NCBI RefSeq assembly: GCF_001399675.1
Contig: NZ_LJCO01000014.1
Span: 1 to 64,000, forward strand
From: Paenalicyclobacillus ferrooxydans
GTDB taxonomy: Bacteria; Bacillota; Bacilli; Alicyclobacillales; Alicyclobacillaceae
Reading direction: 5' to 3'
DNA: 64,000 nt
The translations under genes were made by a program, and so were the position numbers. The notes under the pieces were generated by a model, which did no database searches, was not told where the DNA came from, and saw only the letters and a program-made list of their open reading frames with translations. Shown piece after piece: positions 53,094-62,087 of this stretch; the first letter of the stretch is position 1, and each line of letters begins with the position of its first letter.

Positions 53094-54006
53094 GCGCTCG
53101 CCTCCCTCTTTTGAACAATGACAACACACCGTTTGGCAGGAACATCACCAAGATCACGATCAAGACGCCATAGGCCAATTGGAAGTATTGCGGCGTAGAG
53201 ACCCCAATCACGTTGTAAATGCCGTAAAGGATAATTGTTCCGATGACAGGACCGAAAATTGTGCCCTGTCCGCCAAAGAGCATAAAGACAATCGCAAAAA
53301 TTCCGATGCTCACATCGAAAACGGAACTCGGATAAAAAAAGGAAATGAACCAAGCGTAAATGGCCCCGCAAAGTCCGGCGATAGCCGCACTAGCAAGCCA
53401 CACGAGCATACGGTTGCGCACAACATTGACCCCGGACATCGCTACACTGACAGAGTCGTCACGCATGGCCTGCAATGACAGACCAAAGCTGGAACGCTTG
53501 ACCCAGATGATTCCGACCATGACAACCAACAGCACCGCGAGCATCACGTAATAACTGGCCGTTTGATTAAAGTACTGGCTGATATCGACACCATCGCCGC
53601 CGCCGGTAATACCTTGTAAGTGCGAGTTCGCGACGATCCCGTAGATGACCTGCGAGGTCGCCAGATTGCCGATTGCGAAATAGGCACCCGACAGACGCAG
53701 GAGCGGCGACAAAATTACACCGACGAGGGAGGTAAACAAGACCCCAAAAATCAAGGCTAGTACAATCGGGAAATGCAAATGTTGCAGCGCGATTGAAAAT
53801 CCATATGCCCCTGCTCCGAAAAAACCGACGTAACCAAAGGGCATGTACCCTGTTAAACCGTACAGCAAGTTCACGCCTTGTGACAAAACCATGTACATCG
53901 CCATCATGAACAATATGGTCAGATTGGAGTAAAAATGGGGCAACGCCACAAACGCGAGCACCAATACCAAACTGATGGAAAGGTCGATAGTGGTCTGTTT
54001 ACGCAT
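53059..54006 (-). CDS. livM: Branched-chain-type ABC transporter permease (LivM)
   Basis: This membrane permease of 315 residues has about nine helices and the LivM core MYMVLSQGVNLLYGLTGYMPFGYVGFFGAGAYG. The EAA-like loop segment GLSLQAMRDDSVSVAMSGVNV lies near residues 185-205. An ATG start overlaps the livH stop slightly. It pairs with LivH to form the channel. Confidence 0.92.
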   Translation of the reverse strand: MRKQTTIDLSISLVLVLAFVALPHFYSNLTILFMMAMYMVLSQGVNLLYGLTGYMPFGYVGFFGAGAYGFSIALQHLHFPIVLALIFGVLFTSLVGVILSPLLRLSGAYFAIGNLATSQVIYGIVANSHLQGITGGGDGVDISQYFNQTASYYVMLAVLLVVMVGIIWVKRSSFGLSLQAMRDDSVSVAMSGVNVVRNRMLVWLASAAIAGLCGAIYAWFISFFYPSSVFDVSIGIFAIVFMLFGGQGTIFGPVIGTIILYGIYNVIGVSTPQYFQLAYGVLIVILVMFLPNGVLSLFKRGRRAHGRVLESRPNF

Positions 54007-54841
54007 GCCTTACCCCTCTTCCTAAAATACCACTGGGTCGAATCAATAAAATTAAAATCAACAGCACATAAGGCGCAATGCTCGCCCAAGAAGGCAGATA
54101 GGTTTGCATCAGCATCATCGAAATCCCGTACACCAGGCCCCCGAAAATGGTACCAATGGGGTTGCCTAGCGATCCAATAACAATGATGGCAAAGGAAATC
54201 GTCGTTAGGTCTGTGCCGGTTGTGGGGTCTACGCCTCCAACAACGAACGGCGCAAATACACCCGCCACCGCGGCGAGTCCAATGCCAATACCAAAGGCAA
54301 GGGAAGAATAGCGATGGATGGAAATGCCGTTAGCTGCAGCTTCATCGCGGCTGCCCATGATGGCACGAATGGCGGTGCCGGGTTTCGTTTTGTAAATGAA
54401 GAAAAACATCAACGCGAGCAGCACTAGGCTTACAACGAACGGCACGAATAGATAGGATGGGTATGCTTGATGGAACAGTTCCAGGCTCGGACCAAACATA
54501 TTCACGTTAAATGACACAGGATTTACACCAAATGCCATTGTTGCAAGTGCTTCGATAACTTGTGAAACGCCAAAAAACAAGATGAGCGACAACATCTCAG
54601 GGTCTTTGGATTGCACCAATCGCGGTACGAATCCAAAATAAATGAGCATGCCAAGAAGCGCAAAAACCACAAATTCAATCAGGACCGAAACGATTGGGTT
54701 AATGTGCCATAACTGATAGGAAACATAGGCACCGAAAGCACCAAGCATCAAAAAGTCGCCATGTGCCAAGTTGACGACCTTCATGACACCAAAGATCAGA
54801 TTTAGACCAAGCCCTACCAACGCGTAGAACAGCCCAATCAA
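53999..54841 (-). CDS. livH: Branched-chain-type ABC transporter permease (LivH), start uncertain
   Basis: This permease of at least 280 residues has the LivH core YALVGLGLNLIFGVMKVVNLAHGD and TAIRAIMGSRDEAAANGI. The frame from TTG 54841 lacks a ribosome site. A GGGAGGG site lies upstream at 54877-54883. Reading from there in another frame gives ILYAIIAGI, which joins the LivH frame only if one T in the TTT at 54840-54842 is removed. So the natural N-terminus seems frameshifted, or the sequence has an error there. A terminator separates it from livK. Confidence 0.8.
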   Translation of the reverse strand: MIGLFYALVGLGLNLIFGVMKVVNLAHGDFLMLGAFGAYVSYQLWHINPIVSVLIEFVVFALLGMLIYFGFVPRLVQSKDPEMLSLILFFGVSQVIEALATMAFGVNPVSFNVNMFGPSLELFHQAYPSYLFVPFVVSLVLLALMFFFIYKTKPGTAIRAIMGSRDEAAANGISIHRYSSLAFGIGIGLAAVAGVFAPFVVGGVDPTTGTDLTTISFAIIVIGSLGNPIGTIFGGLVYGISMMLMQTYLPSWASIAPYVLLILILLIRPSGILGRGVRHA

Positions 54842-54885
54842 GATGCCTGCAATGATCGCGTATAAAATGTTGAATCCCTCCCTTA

Positions 54886-54915
54886 AAAAACGGTGGCTGC
54901 TTTAGACAGCCACCG
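54886..54915 (-). terminator. Intercistronic terminator between livK and livH
   Basis: On the minus strand CGGTGGCTG pairs with CAGCCACCG around 7 bases and is followed by TTTTT. It would reduce transcription of livHMGF compared with livK, a common way to overproduce the binding protein. Confidence 0.85.
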
Positions 54916-54932
54916 TCGGTAGAAAAGTGAGC

Positions 54933-56174
54933 TTAGTTGGCGTCAACGACCATACTGAGTTTTCCGTTTTGGTAAACAAAGTGACCGGTCGGAAGTGCTT
55001 CGCCAACTTGTGCACCTTCCGAATTAATTTGGAAGTTGCCGTCGAGCGTTGTAATCTTGCCAGAGAAGGTATCCACCGCGGCACGGAGGTTTGACTGACT
55101 CAAACTCTTTGCACTCTCAAGTGTGTGTTGAATGATAAGCCCGGTATTGTAACCTGCCACGTCGAGGAAGTTAATGGGACCCGTAGGATGACCTGGCAGT
55201 GAACTTTCTGCTGACTTAAAGGCGGATTCAAACTGTGTCAGGTTCATGCCGTAATTCACATTTTGCACGTTAATGAACGGCGGCGTCGGATAAGTCGATA
55301 CGCCCGCAAGTCCAGAGGCGCCAAACTGACTTTCAAAGATGGCAGGCAGCTGACCTGGGAAAATGGTGAACACAATCGGCACTTTCACGCCAGAAGCCTT
55401 ATAAGCTTGCAAGAACGCCGTGTCGTTCGGCTGATAGCCAAGTTCAATGATGGCACCTGGATTTTTCTGATCGATGTTATGAACGATCGTGGTGTAGTTC
55501 GAGGTGCTCGTTGGTACTGATTCGTCTATCATCGGCTTAATTCCCGCCTTTGCCAATTGCGAAACGACGGTGTTATTCTGCGTGCCGTCGAAGTCGTTAT
55601 CGGCGTAGACAATCGCGATATTTTTCGTGTTGTTTTTAATCAAATCCTGAGCGAGCGAATCTGCCCAGAGGGTGGATTCTTGCAAGGACGTCAAGACGAT
55701 GTACTTGTTCGTAGGTGTGAAGAAGTTTGAACCCGTCCCGGATTGGTCAAACAGGACCACCTTGTGTTCCTGGGCTATCGGCACAGCAGGTGCGGTCAAG
55801 ACCGAGCCAAAGTCCGTGACAAGGACGTTTACCTTATCTTGTGTGATAAGCTGATTGTATTCAGTCGTTGCGGTTGTTGCGTTGCTCTGGTCATCCATCG
55901 AAACAATCTTTACTTTTTCCTTTTTTCCATTCGAGAGCGTCACGCCGCCCTGTGCATTCACTTGGTTGGCCCAAAATGTTAAACCAGCGTATTCCGGCAT
56001 CGACGAGGTAGCATAAGATCCTGTCGACGCGTAAAGTGTACCGATTGTAATTACATTACTCGATGATGACCCGTTGCTCCCTGAAGCGCCGCTGACTGTA
56101 CCACAGCCTGCCACTAGGGCTGCGAGTCCCACTGCTGAAACAACGCTGACAAGAACTTTGTTTTTCATATCCAT
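54933..56174 (-). CDS. livK: Branched-chain-type ABC transporter substrate-binding lipoprotein (LivK)
   Basis: This lipoprotein of 413 residues has the lipobox LVAGC (Cys24). A Ser/Gly linker is followed by a type I periplasmic-binding domain: IGTLYASTGSYATSSMPEYAGLTFWANQVNAQGG, then VSMDDQSNATTATTEYNQLI, and NIAIVYADNDFDG mid-protein. Ligands of this family include branched-chain amino acids, amides, aromatic acids and ureas, so leucine specificity is not assured. AGGGGG precedes the ATG. The sensor genes dctRS lie 195 bases upstream. Confidence 0.9.
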   Translation of the reverse strand: MDMKNKVLVSVVSAVGLAALVAGCGTVSGASGSNGSSSSNVITIGTLYASTGSYATSSMPEYAGLTFWANQVNAQGGVTLSNGKKEKVKIVSMDDQSNATTATTEYNQLITQDKVNVLVTDFGSVLTAPAVPIAQEHKVVLFDQSGTGSNFFTPTNKYIVLTSLQESTLWADSLAQDLIKNNTKNIAIVYADNDFDGTQNNTVVSQLAKAGIKPMIDESVPTSTSNYTTIVHNIDQKNPGAIIELGYQPNDTAFLQAYKASGVKVPIVFTIFPGQLPAIFESQFGASGLAGVSTYPTPPFINVQNVNYGMNLTQFESAFKSAESSLPGHPTGPINFLDVAGYNTGLIIQHTLESAKSLSQSNLRAAVDTFSGKITTLDGNFQINSEGAQVGEALPTGHFVYQNGKLSMVVDAN

Positions 56175-56368
56175 AACAACCCCCTCTAGAATCGATGACA
56201 GCGTTTTCTAGCATCTCTGTCATAACTCTGAACCACTGCCATAGTTCGATATTTTCGATGATACTGAAAACCAGCGGGGATGATAGGTTTGTGATGAAAC
56301 TGACGATTTTGTTTATTTAGTTCTTTTTGGCGATATTGACAACAAGAGTTAGTCACATTTTCAGATCA

Positions 56369-57076
56369 CTAGAGCCTCGATGGTTTTTGAAACATTCTCC
56401 GAGGGCGCCCCACACTGCCGTAAGAGAGCCACTCTTCGGCTAGGCCCTTTTCGACCATGTAGTCGAGATATGTGCGGGCTGTCGACCGGCTGACCCCCGC
56501 TTCCCGTGCGATCTCGTCTGCCGTGCGGGCAGATTCGAGTGCGGACAGAGTTTGTGCGATGCGCTCGAGCGTCCGTTCATCAATCCCTGACTCCTGACTC
56601 GGGTGCTTCACCAATTGTGTAGCTCGAATTTTCTTCAGGCTGTCGATGACGGCCTGATCGACAGGGCCGCTCGCCTCCAACTGGGCCTTGTACTGCGCAT
56701 ACTTTCGCAGAGTAACACCAAGGGTATCCAGTGTGAAAGGCTTGACCAGATAATCGAAGATCCCTTGCCGGAACCCCGTCTCCACCACGTCAAGTTCCTT
56801 TGCAGCAGTAACCATGATGACATCGCAGGAATACTTCAGCGAGCGGATCTCACTCAAAAGTTCGACGCCGGAATGGTCCGGCAAATACACGTCCAACAGG
56901 AGCAAGTCTGGCGTGTACGGCTCGCACTGCTGTAACAACCGGAGCGTCTCCGCAGCCGTTTTGGCCGTGCCAACGACGGTAAAGCCGTCAACGGAACTGA
57001 CGTACCGCTGATGGATTTGATTGATTCGAAAATCATCCTCGACGACTATCACGCTAAGGTCCCGTCTCCCTGCCAT
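56369..57076 (-). CDS. dctR: Response regulator of the CitB/DctR type
   Basis: This 235-residue regulator has a receiver domain with Asp62 as phosphate acceptor (LLLLDVYLPDHSG), acidic VVEDD at 11-15 and the late Lys in LVKPF. A C-terminal helix-turn-helix (EIAREAGVSRSTARTYLDYM, about 186-205) is typical of the CitB/DcuR/MalR group. It begins 28 bases after the dctS stop. By neighbours it matches DctR of Bacillus, which controls C4-dicarboxylate uptake. Confidence 0.88.
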   Translation of the reverse strand: MAGRRDLSVIVVEDDFRINQIHQRYVSSVDGFTVVGTAKTAAETLRLLQQCEPYTPDLLLLDVYLPDHSGVELLSEIRSLKYSCDVIMVTAAKELDVVETGFRQGIFDYLVKPFTLDTLGVTLRKYAQYKAQLEASGPVDQAVIDSLKKIRATQLVKHPSQESGIDERTLERIAQTLSALESARTADEIAREAGVSRSTARTYLDYMVEKGLAEEWLSYGSVGRPRRMFQKPSRL

Positions 57077-57103
57077 CTAAATCCCCCTTGTCTCGCTGTC
57101 ACC

Positions 57104-58717
57104 CTAAATTCCGCTCACTTGCGAACTGGAACTCATAGCCATCGGGATGGTAATGGTAATCCGGGTCCCCCTGCCAGACACTGACTCAAGATGAATATGA
57201 CCCATCGACTTGTCGACAATGGATTGCACCAGTGACATGCCATAGCCATGCGCAGCCCCCGGTTTCGTCGTGAACCCTCGGACAAAGATCTGCTCCTTTA
57301 CGTTTTCGCTCATCCCACAACCGTTGTCCTGCACCATCAATGTAAAGGCCTCGTCATCCTGGACGAGTTTAAAAAACAGCTGTTTTCTCTCGATATCTTT
57401 CAGCGCATCAAACCCGTTTTCTATCAGGTTGCCAATAAGTGTGACTAGGTCATGCCGGTCGAGTACACCCGGCAGTTGGGAAAGCTTGGTGTTCTGGTCA
57501 ATCATCACATCTACGCCCAATTCGTACCCGCGGTTCACCTTCGCCAACAACAATCCCGTTATGTGTGGATCGTGGATGCGGCTGCTTAAGAACCGAGTCA
57601 GTTCTTCCCGTTGCTCACTTATCTCCCAGATATACTCGAGGACCTTCTCCCGATCGTCCAGTTCTACCAGGCCGCCGATGGTATGAAGCTTGTTCAGGAA
57701 TTCGTGGTTCTGGACCCGAAGCGCATCGACGAAGGCCTGGACACCGGTCAACTCCTCAGCCAGTTTCGCCACATCAGTCCGGTCCTGGAAAATCATGATT
57801 GAGCCAACCACACGCCCATCCAGTCGCACAGCTACCCTGCTGTATAAAATCGTAACGGTGCCGACGTGAAGTTCCTGATTAAACACGTCCTCTGGGAACG
57901 TCAGAATGTCGATGATCCGGTCGTCAATGCCGGTTTCACCAATCTGCGTGCCAATCAGGTCGTCTCTGTCCGCAATCTCGAGAATCTCCCTGGATTTGTC
58001 ATTAATGATGGTGATGCGTCCACGTGTGTCCACAGCAATGATACCCTCGTGCATAGCGTTCACAGTGGCGGTGCGTTCGAGCAGCAGTCTCGCAATTTCG
58101 AACGGCTCCATATCGAACATTTCCTTTTTCATCTGACGCGCCAAAAAGAATGAACCGAGAACCCCGAAGAAGGATGACAACAAGAGCGTAACGAGAATCT
58201 GCGTGCGGTTGGTCAGTACGATTTCCCACAGGCTGGGCAGTACCTTCCCAACAAGAACCACGCCGACTTGCGTGCTGTTGCTGTTGCTCATGATGGGGAC
58301 AAACGCCCGCATGGCAACACCGAGATCGCCCTGGGCCTTGGAAAGGTACGTATGTTCAGCAAACGCCGGACCTTCATCTGAAGTCCTCGAAATCGTGCCG
58401 ATGGTTTGTTGCAGCGGATCGGTCAGGATCCTTCGATGCATGTCCATGACGACGATATAGTCCACCCCATCGACGACCTGAATGTCTTCGACCGCCCGTT
58501 CAAACTGCCCATTCGTCTGTGGGTTCTCTAACTCCTCGATGATGGCCGGCATTTGGGCCACAGTGCGGGCCGTCGTCAGAAGCTGCTGACCCAACTCGTC
58601 GTCGGAGATACGTCGCAACGTACCCATGAACAGAATTTCTCCGATCATGGCACAAAACAGCACGATCCCGAACGAGAGCAGCGTAATTTTCCATTTAATG
58701 GACACTCTGCGCAGCAT
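57104..58717 (-). CDS. dctS: C4-dicarboxylate-type sensor histidine kinase (DctS)
   Basis: This membrane kinase of 537 residues has two membrane helices (about 12-32 and 173-193) that flank an extracellular sensor domain of the CitA/DcuS type. A cytoplasmic PAS domain (about 215-325) follows. The phosphorylation site is His338 in DALRVQNHEFLNKLHTIGG. The ATPase has LIGNLIENGFDAL, VQDNGCGM and GYGMSLVQ. It is divergent from the binding-protein gene dctB, as in Bacillus subtilis, where all three act as one sensor. Confidence 0.9.
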   Translation of the reverse strand: MLRRVSIKWKITLLSFGIVLFCAMIGEILFMGTLRRISDDELGQQLLTTARTVAQMPAIIEELENPQTNGQFERAVEDIQVVDGVDYIVVMDMHRRILTDPLQQTIGTISRTSDEGPAFAEHTYLSKAQGDLGVAMRAFVPIMSNSNSTQVGVVLVGKVLPSLWEIVLTNRTQILVTLLLSSFFGVLGSFFLARQMKKEMFDMEPFEIARLLLERTATVNAMHEGIIAVDTRGRITIINDKSREILEIADRDDLIGTQIGETGIDDRIIDILTFPEDVFNQELHVGTVTILYSRVAVRLDGRVVGSIMIFQDRTDVAKLAEELTGVQAFVDALRVQNHEFLNKLHTIGGLVELDDREKVLEYIWEISEQREELTRFLSSRIHDPHITGLLLAKVNRGYELGVDVMIDQNTKLSQLPGVLDRHDLVTLIGNLIENGFDALKDIERKQLFFKLVQDDEAFTLMVQDNGCGMSENVKEQIFVRGFTTKPGAAHGYGMSLVQSIVDKSMGHIHLESVSGRGTRITITIPMAMSSSSQVSGI

Positions 58718-58901
58718 ACCCTATGAAAACCCCTTACCAACAGAGGTGAAAATACAGCTTGCGCTGATGACGTAACTGATTTACTTTATATTTTGACATC
58801 CATAAAAAGATTTACATCAAAACATTGGAATCGCTCTTACATTCTACCAACATGACTCTCTACCATCATACACATCAATTCTCTCAATAGGGAGTTCTTC
58901 C

Positions 58902-59963
58902 ATGAAGTCAATTCTCGGTATCATCGCGTTTGTCGTCTTCGGCCTGCTGACGGCGGTCATCGTCGCATTTCCAAATGTGTTGTCACCGGCAGCATTACCT
59001 TACGATTACGAGCAGCAAGGGCTAGACCGTCAAATTATCATCAAATTCGCTTATGTCACAACCGAAAATACACCGAAGGGCCTCGCTGCCCAGAAGTTCG
59101 CACAACTCGTCAGTCAGAACACGCACGGTCGCGTGAAGGTGGAACTGTTCCCCGACGGATCACTCTACAACGAGTTTGACGAGATTGACGCGTTGGAGCG
59201 CGGGAACATCCAGATGTGCGCTCCCTCCTTCTCCATCGTGTCGGCTCAAATCCCGCAGTGGTCCATCATGGACCTCCCTTTCGCATTCGCCAACGAAAAC
59301 GCTGTCTCCGCTGCATTCAATGGAGACATTGGAAAACAGCTTCTGCAAACATTGTCATCACGCAACATGGTGGGACTCGCCTTGTGGAAAAACGGGTTCA
59401 GACAGCTCACAAACGACAAACGCCCGCTTGTCCAACCGACAGACCTCGCGGGGCTAAAATTCCGAACGGAAACCAGTGACGTGAGTGAAGCAGAGTTTCG
59501 TCAACTCGGGGCGACGGCTTCAGCACTACCGTTCAACCAGCTGTATAGTGCATTGGCCACGCACGCTGCAGATGGGGAAGAAAATTCAGCTTCCAATATT
59601 TACACGCAGAAACTCTACCAAGTACAGCAGTACATGACCATTGCCAACATCTCATACCTCGGCTATGCAGTGTTGATGAACAAACAGTTTTGGGCCCAGT
59701 TGCCTCCAGATATTCGCCAGGAGATTCAGCAGGCCATGAACGAAACCACCGTTTGGGAACGCCAGAAAGCGCTCCAGGTCAACCAGGAACAATTACAAGC
59801 CTTGGAAAACACACAAACCCACATGGAGATTCTAACACTGACATCATCTGAAAAGCAGACATGGCTGACGGCACTACAACCCGTTTACAGTGAGTATGCA
59901 TCTCAGTTTGGCTCTCGCTTAATGAACGATTTGAAGCAAATCCAACAGGAGTATGGGCCGTGA
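58902..59963 (+). CDS. dctB: Extracytoplasmic solute-binding protein, DctB-like co-sensor
   Basis: This 353-residue protein is of the TRAP-transporter DctP family, with an N-terminal membrane anchor (about 5-25) and no lipobox. The domain opens with KFAYVTTENTPKGLAAQKFAQLVSQ and has GALxRGNIQM-like and LKFRTETSDVSEAEFRQLGA segments. No TRAP permease genes are near. The size, anchor and divergence from dctS match Bacillus DctB, which binds dicarboxylates and works with DctS. GGGAG lies before the ATG. Confidence 0.85.
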   Translation: MKSILGIIAFVVFGLLTAVIVAFPNVLSPAALPYDYEQQGLDRQIIIKFAYVTTENTPKGLAAQKFAQLVSQNTHGRVKVELFPDGSLYNEFDEIDALERGNIQMCAPSFSIVSAQIPQWSIMDLPFAFANENAVSAAFNGDIGKQLLQTLSSRNMVGLALWKNGFRQLTNDKRPLVQPTDLAGLKFRTETSDVSEAEFRQLGATASALPFNQLYSALATHAADGEENSASNIYTQKLYQVQQYMTIANISYLGYAVLMNKQFWAQLPPDIRQEIQQAMNETTVWERQKALQVNQEQLQALENTQTHMEILTLTSSEKQTWLTALQPVYSEYASQFGSRLMNDLKQIQQEYGP

Positions 59964-60290
59964 TTTGGTGTCCGTGAAGCAAGGGCAGCCTGCTCATGAG
60001 CTCGTTGCCGGTCAAGCAAGGCCCCCTGCTCGTGAGCTGATTCTCTCCCCGCCGCTCCATGAGTAAGCCGATGGATCTCTTCTCTGCGCCCCATCTGCCC
60101 ATTTGACGAAAGCACATCACGCCTTCATACATAACAACTAGACGTGAACACAAGGTGTGTGCCGGTACGCTTCATGTGTACAGCCATAAACTAAGGCGTG
60201 CCAAAACACCATCAGAACGATTTGAACGACGTATTGTTTTGCAGATAACCGTAGATAACGGCAGATAACGGAGGGACAGAGGTCGGGACA
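59964..60290. other. Intergenic region before the second glycosyltransferase
   Basis: About 59976-60045 holds an imperfect tandem duplication of roughly 37 bases (AAGCAAGG ... CTGCTC ... TGAGCT twice). From about 60080 it resembles 50500-50690, the leader of the first glycosyltransferase, and contains repeated GATAACGG units at 60255-60275. No gene is seen. Confidence 0.6.
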
Positions 60291-61016
60291 ATGAGGAAAA
60301 CGTCTAACGATTTAGGAGTCTCCATCATAACGTGTACGAACAAGCCTCAGTTCATAGACAATATCTTCGCCAATTACAACCGACAGATTTGGAAGGCCAA
60401 GGAGCTCGTTATTGTTGTCAACAAGGATAATGTGAACCTCGCTCCTTATCTCCGCCGTGCAAGCCGTTACACAGGTGTGTCCGTGTACCGTCTGCCTGAA
60501 AAGGTATCCTTGGGCAAGTGCCTAAACTTCGCCGTCAAGAAGACCAAATATCCATTTATAGCTAAATTTGATGATGACGACTATTATGCCCCTCGATACG
60601 TAAGGGACACGATGCGCGAATTTGCAAAGACCAACGCGGATGTCGTTGGGAAGCGCACGATTTATACGTATTTGGAACACAGACATTTGCTCGTGTTGCG
60701 GTTTCCCAATCGGGAGAACCAATTTGTCCAACTGATTGCAGGAGGCACAATCTTTGCAAAGAGAAAGGTGTTTCAAACCGTACCTTTTGCCGATGTCTCC
60801 TTGGGAGAGGACCTGCGATTCTTGCACGCATGCCGTTCGAGGGGGTTCAGGATTTACTCATCCGACCGTTATAACTTTGTTGTCAACAGAAGGAAAGACC
60901 CAAAGAATCACACCTGGATTACGACCGATCAATATTTAATCCGTACCGGCAAAGTTATTGGGTCAACTTTAGATTACGTACCTTATGCAACAAGACCACG
61001 TCACAGGCACAAGTGA
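60291..61016 (+). CDS. Small glycosyltransferase, GT-A fold (paralogue 2)
   Basis: This 241-residue protein belongs to the same family as the proteins at 50749 and 61033 but is the most divergent. It has GVSIITCTNKPQFIDNIFANYN, KFDDDDYYAPRYVRDTMREF near 100-120, GGTIFAKRKVF and SLGEDLRFLHACRSRG. GAGG and GGGACA precede the ATG. The third paralogue starts 17 bases after its stop and uses a ribosome site next to it, so they form an operon. Acceptor unknown; surface or spore polysaccharide is a guess. Confidence 0.8.
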   Translation: MRKTSNDLGVSIITCTNKPQFIDNIFANYNRQIWKAKELVIVVNKDNVNLAPYLRRASRYTGVSVYRLPEKVSLGKCLNFAVKKTKYPFIAKFDDDDYYAPRYVRDTMREFAKTNADVVGKRTIYTYLEHRHLLVLRFPNRENQFVQLIAGGTIFAKRKVFQTVPFADVSLGEDLRFLHACRSRGFRIYSSDRYNFVVNRRKDPKNHTWITTDQYLIRTGKVIGSTLDYVPYATRPRHRHK

Positions 61017-61032
61017 GCGCAGGAGGAAAAAC

Positions 61033-61749
61033 ATGAAGAATAATGGGCTGCTTTCCGACGGGGTTTCCATTATTACTTGTACAAAGAGACCTGGTTATTT
61101 AGGAAATTTACTCGATAACTACAACAGGCAAATGTGGCCAAAACGAGAACTCATCGTTATTTTAAACAATGACCAATTAAGTCTAGCTCAATATAGACGA
61201 ACAGCAAAACTCTACAAGAATGTCTCCGTCTATCAAGTACCGCAGGACTGGTCACTTGGCAAGTGCCTCAATTTTGCCGTCAATAAAACAAAGTACAAGT
61301 ATGTTTCGAAGTTTGATGATGACGACTACTATGCGCCGCGATACCTCTCAGAGATCATGCGGGCTTTTCGACGTACCAACGCTGACGTAGTCGGCAAAAT
61401 GGCGATATATACCTATCTGCAACACCGCAAACTGTTGCTGCGGCTGTATCCCAAAAGGGAAAACCGATATATCAATCGTGTTGCAGGCGCCACAATCACA
61501 TTCAAGAAGTCAGTGTTTCAGTTCGCCAAATTCCCGAATGCCTCCGTCGGTGAAGATATTCGCTTCCAACAACGGTGCAGAGCGCATGGATTTAAGGTTT
61601 ACTCCACGAGTCGGTACAACTTCGTGAGCGTAAGAAGACAAAACAACATTGGTCATACGTGGAAAGTGTCAGATAAACATCTCATCAAAAACAGCCGAAT
61701 TGTGGCGAAGACCGTAGATTACCGGCCATTTGCCAAGCGCCCCACATGA
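61033..61749 (+). CDS. Small glycosyltransferase, GT-A fold (paralogue 3)
   Basis: This 238-residue protein is very close to the one at 50749-51465 (about 80% by eye). It has GVSIITCTKRPGYLGNLLDN, KFDDDDYYAPRYLSEIMRAF and VGEDIRFQQRC. It starts at the ATG at 61033 with AGGAGG 7 bases upstream; the frame continues back into the preceding gene, but that is not supported. Together with paralogue 2 it makes a two-gene unit, from which the single gene at 50749 seems to derive. Confidence 0.82.
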   Translation: MKNNGLLSDGVSIITCTKRPGYLGNLLDNYNRQMWPKRELIVILNNDQLSLAQYRRTAKLYKNVSVYQVPQDWSLGKCLNFAVNKTKYKYVSKFDDDDYYAPRYLSEIMRAFRRTNADVVGKMAIYTYLQHRKLLLRLYPKRENRYINRVAGATITFKKSVFQFAKFPNASVGEDIRFQQRCRAHGFKVYSTSRYNFVSVRRQNNIGHTWKVSDKHLIKNSRIVAKTVDYRPFAKRPT

Positions 61750-61873
61750 GCGGGAGATCTCACGGTTACGGCTACGGAACATTGCCAACCTTTATCATCC
61801 GTCGACGTCACCATCGGAACAAAACGAACAGCACATTAATTTATCTGTTTATATAATTCAAATCACTTACTTA

Positions 61874-61902
61874 TTGACAGAAATATTAAATATATTAATA
61901 AT
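61874..61902 (+). promoter_or_regulatory. Strong sigma-A promoter upstream of the amidase
   Basis: A perfect TTGACA (61874-61879) and AATAAT (61897-61902) are separated by 17 bases in AT-rich DNA. Transcription would begin near 61909, giving a leader of about 180 bases before the amidase. Confidence 0.7.
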
Positions 61903-61976
61903 TTCCCTAGGGATACCATGTCGACAATCGACAAGCCCATGTCCTTGTCGAAACCGGAAAACTCGGGGTTCGCGAC

Positions 61977-62054
61977 ATGATGGGGTTCACCGTCGTGGCA
62001 TTCTTCATCGGTCTTGTCGTGTTCGGTCTAGGGACGTTCATCCCAGCCCTATAA
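61977..62054 (+). CDS. Possible 25-residue membrane peptide
   Basis: An ATG at 61977 opens 25 codons coding for MMGFTVVAFFIGLVVFGLGT plus FIPAL, a single hydrophobic helix. It overlaps (ATGA) the stop of a 20-codon ORF starting at 61918, just after the predicted transcription start. Both lie in the amidase leader. Alternatively this is the end of a decayed membrane gene, since the frame is open back to 61911. Evidence is compositional only. Confidence 0.35.
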   Translation: MMGFTVVAFFIGLVVFGLGTFIPAL

Positions 62055-62087
62055 TTTCATCCATGCTACTGAGAGGGGGTATCAGCG

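Noticed and set aside
58902-59963. TRAP transporter binding protein acting in transport
   Set aside because: No DctQ/DctM membrane genes are near, the protein keeps an N-terminal anchor, and it is divergent from dctSR, so a co-sensor role is favoured.
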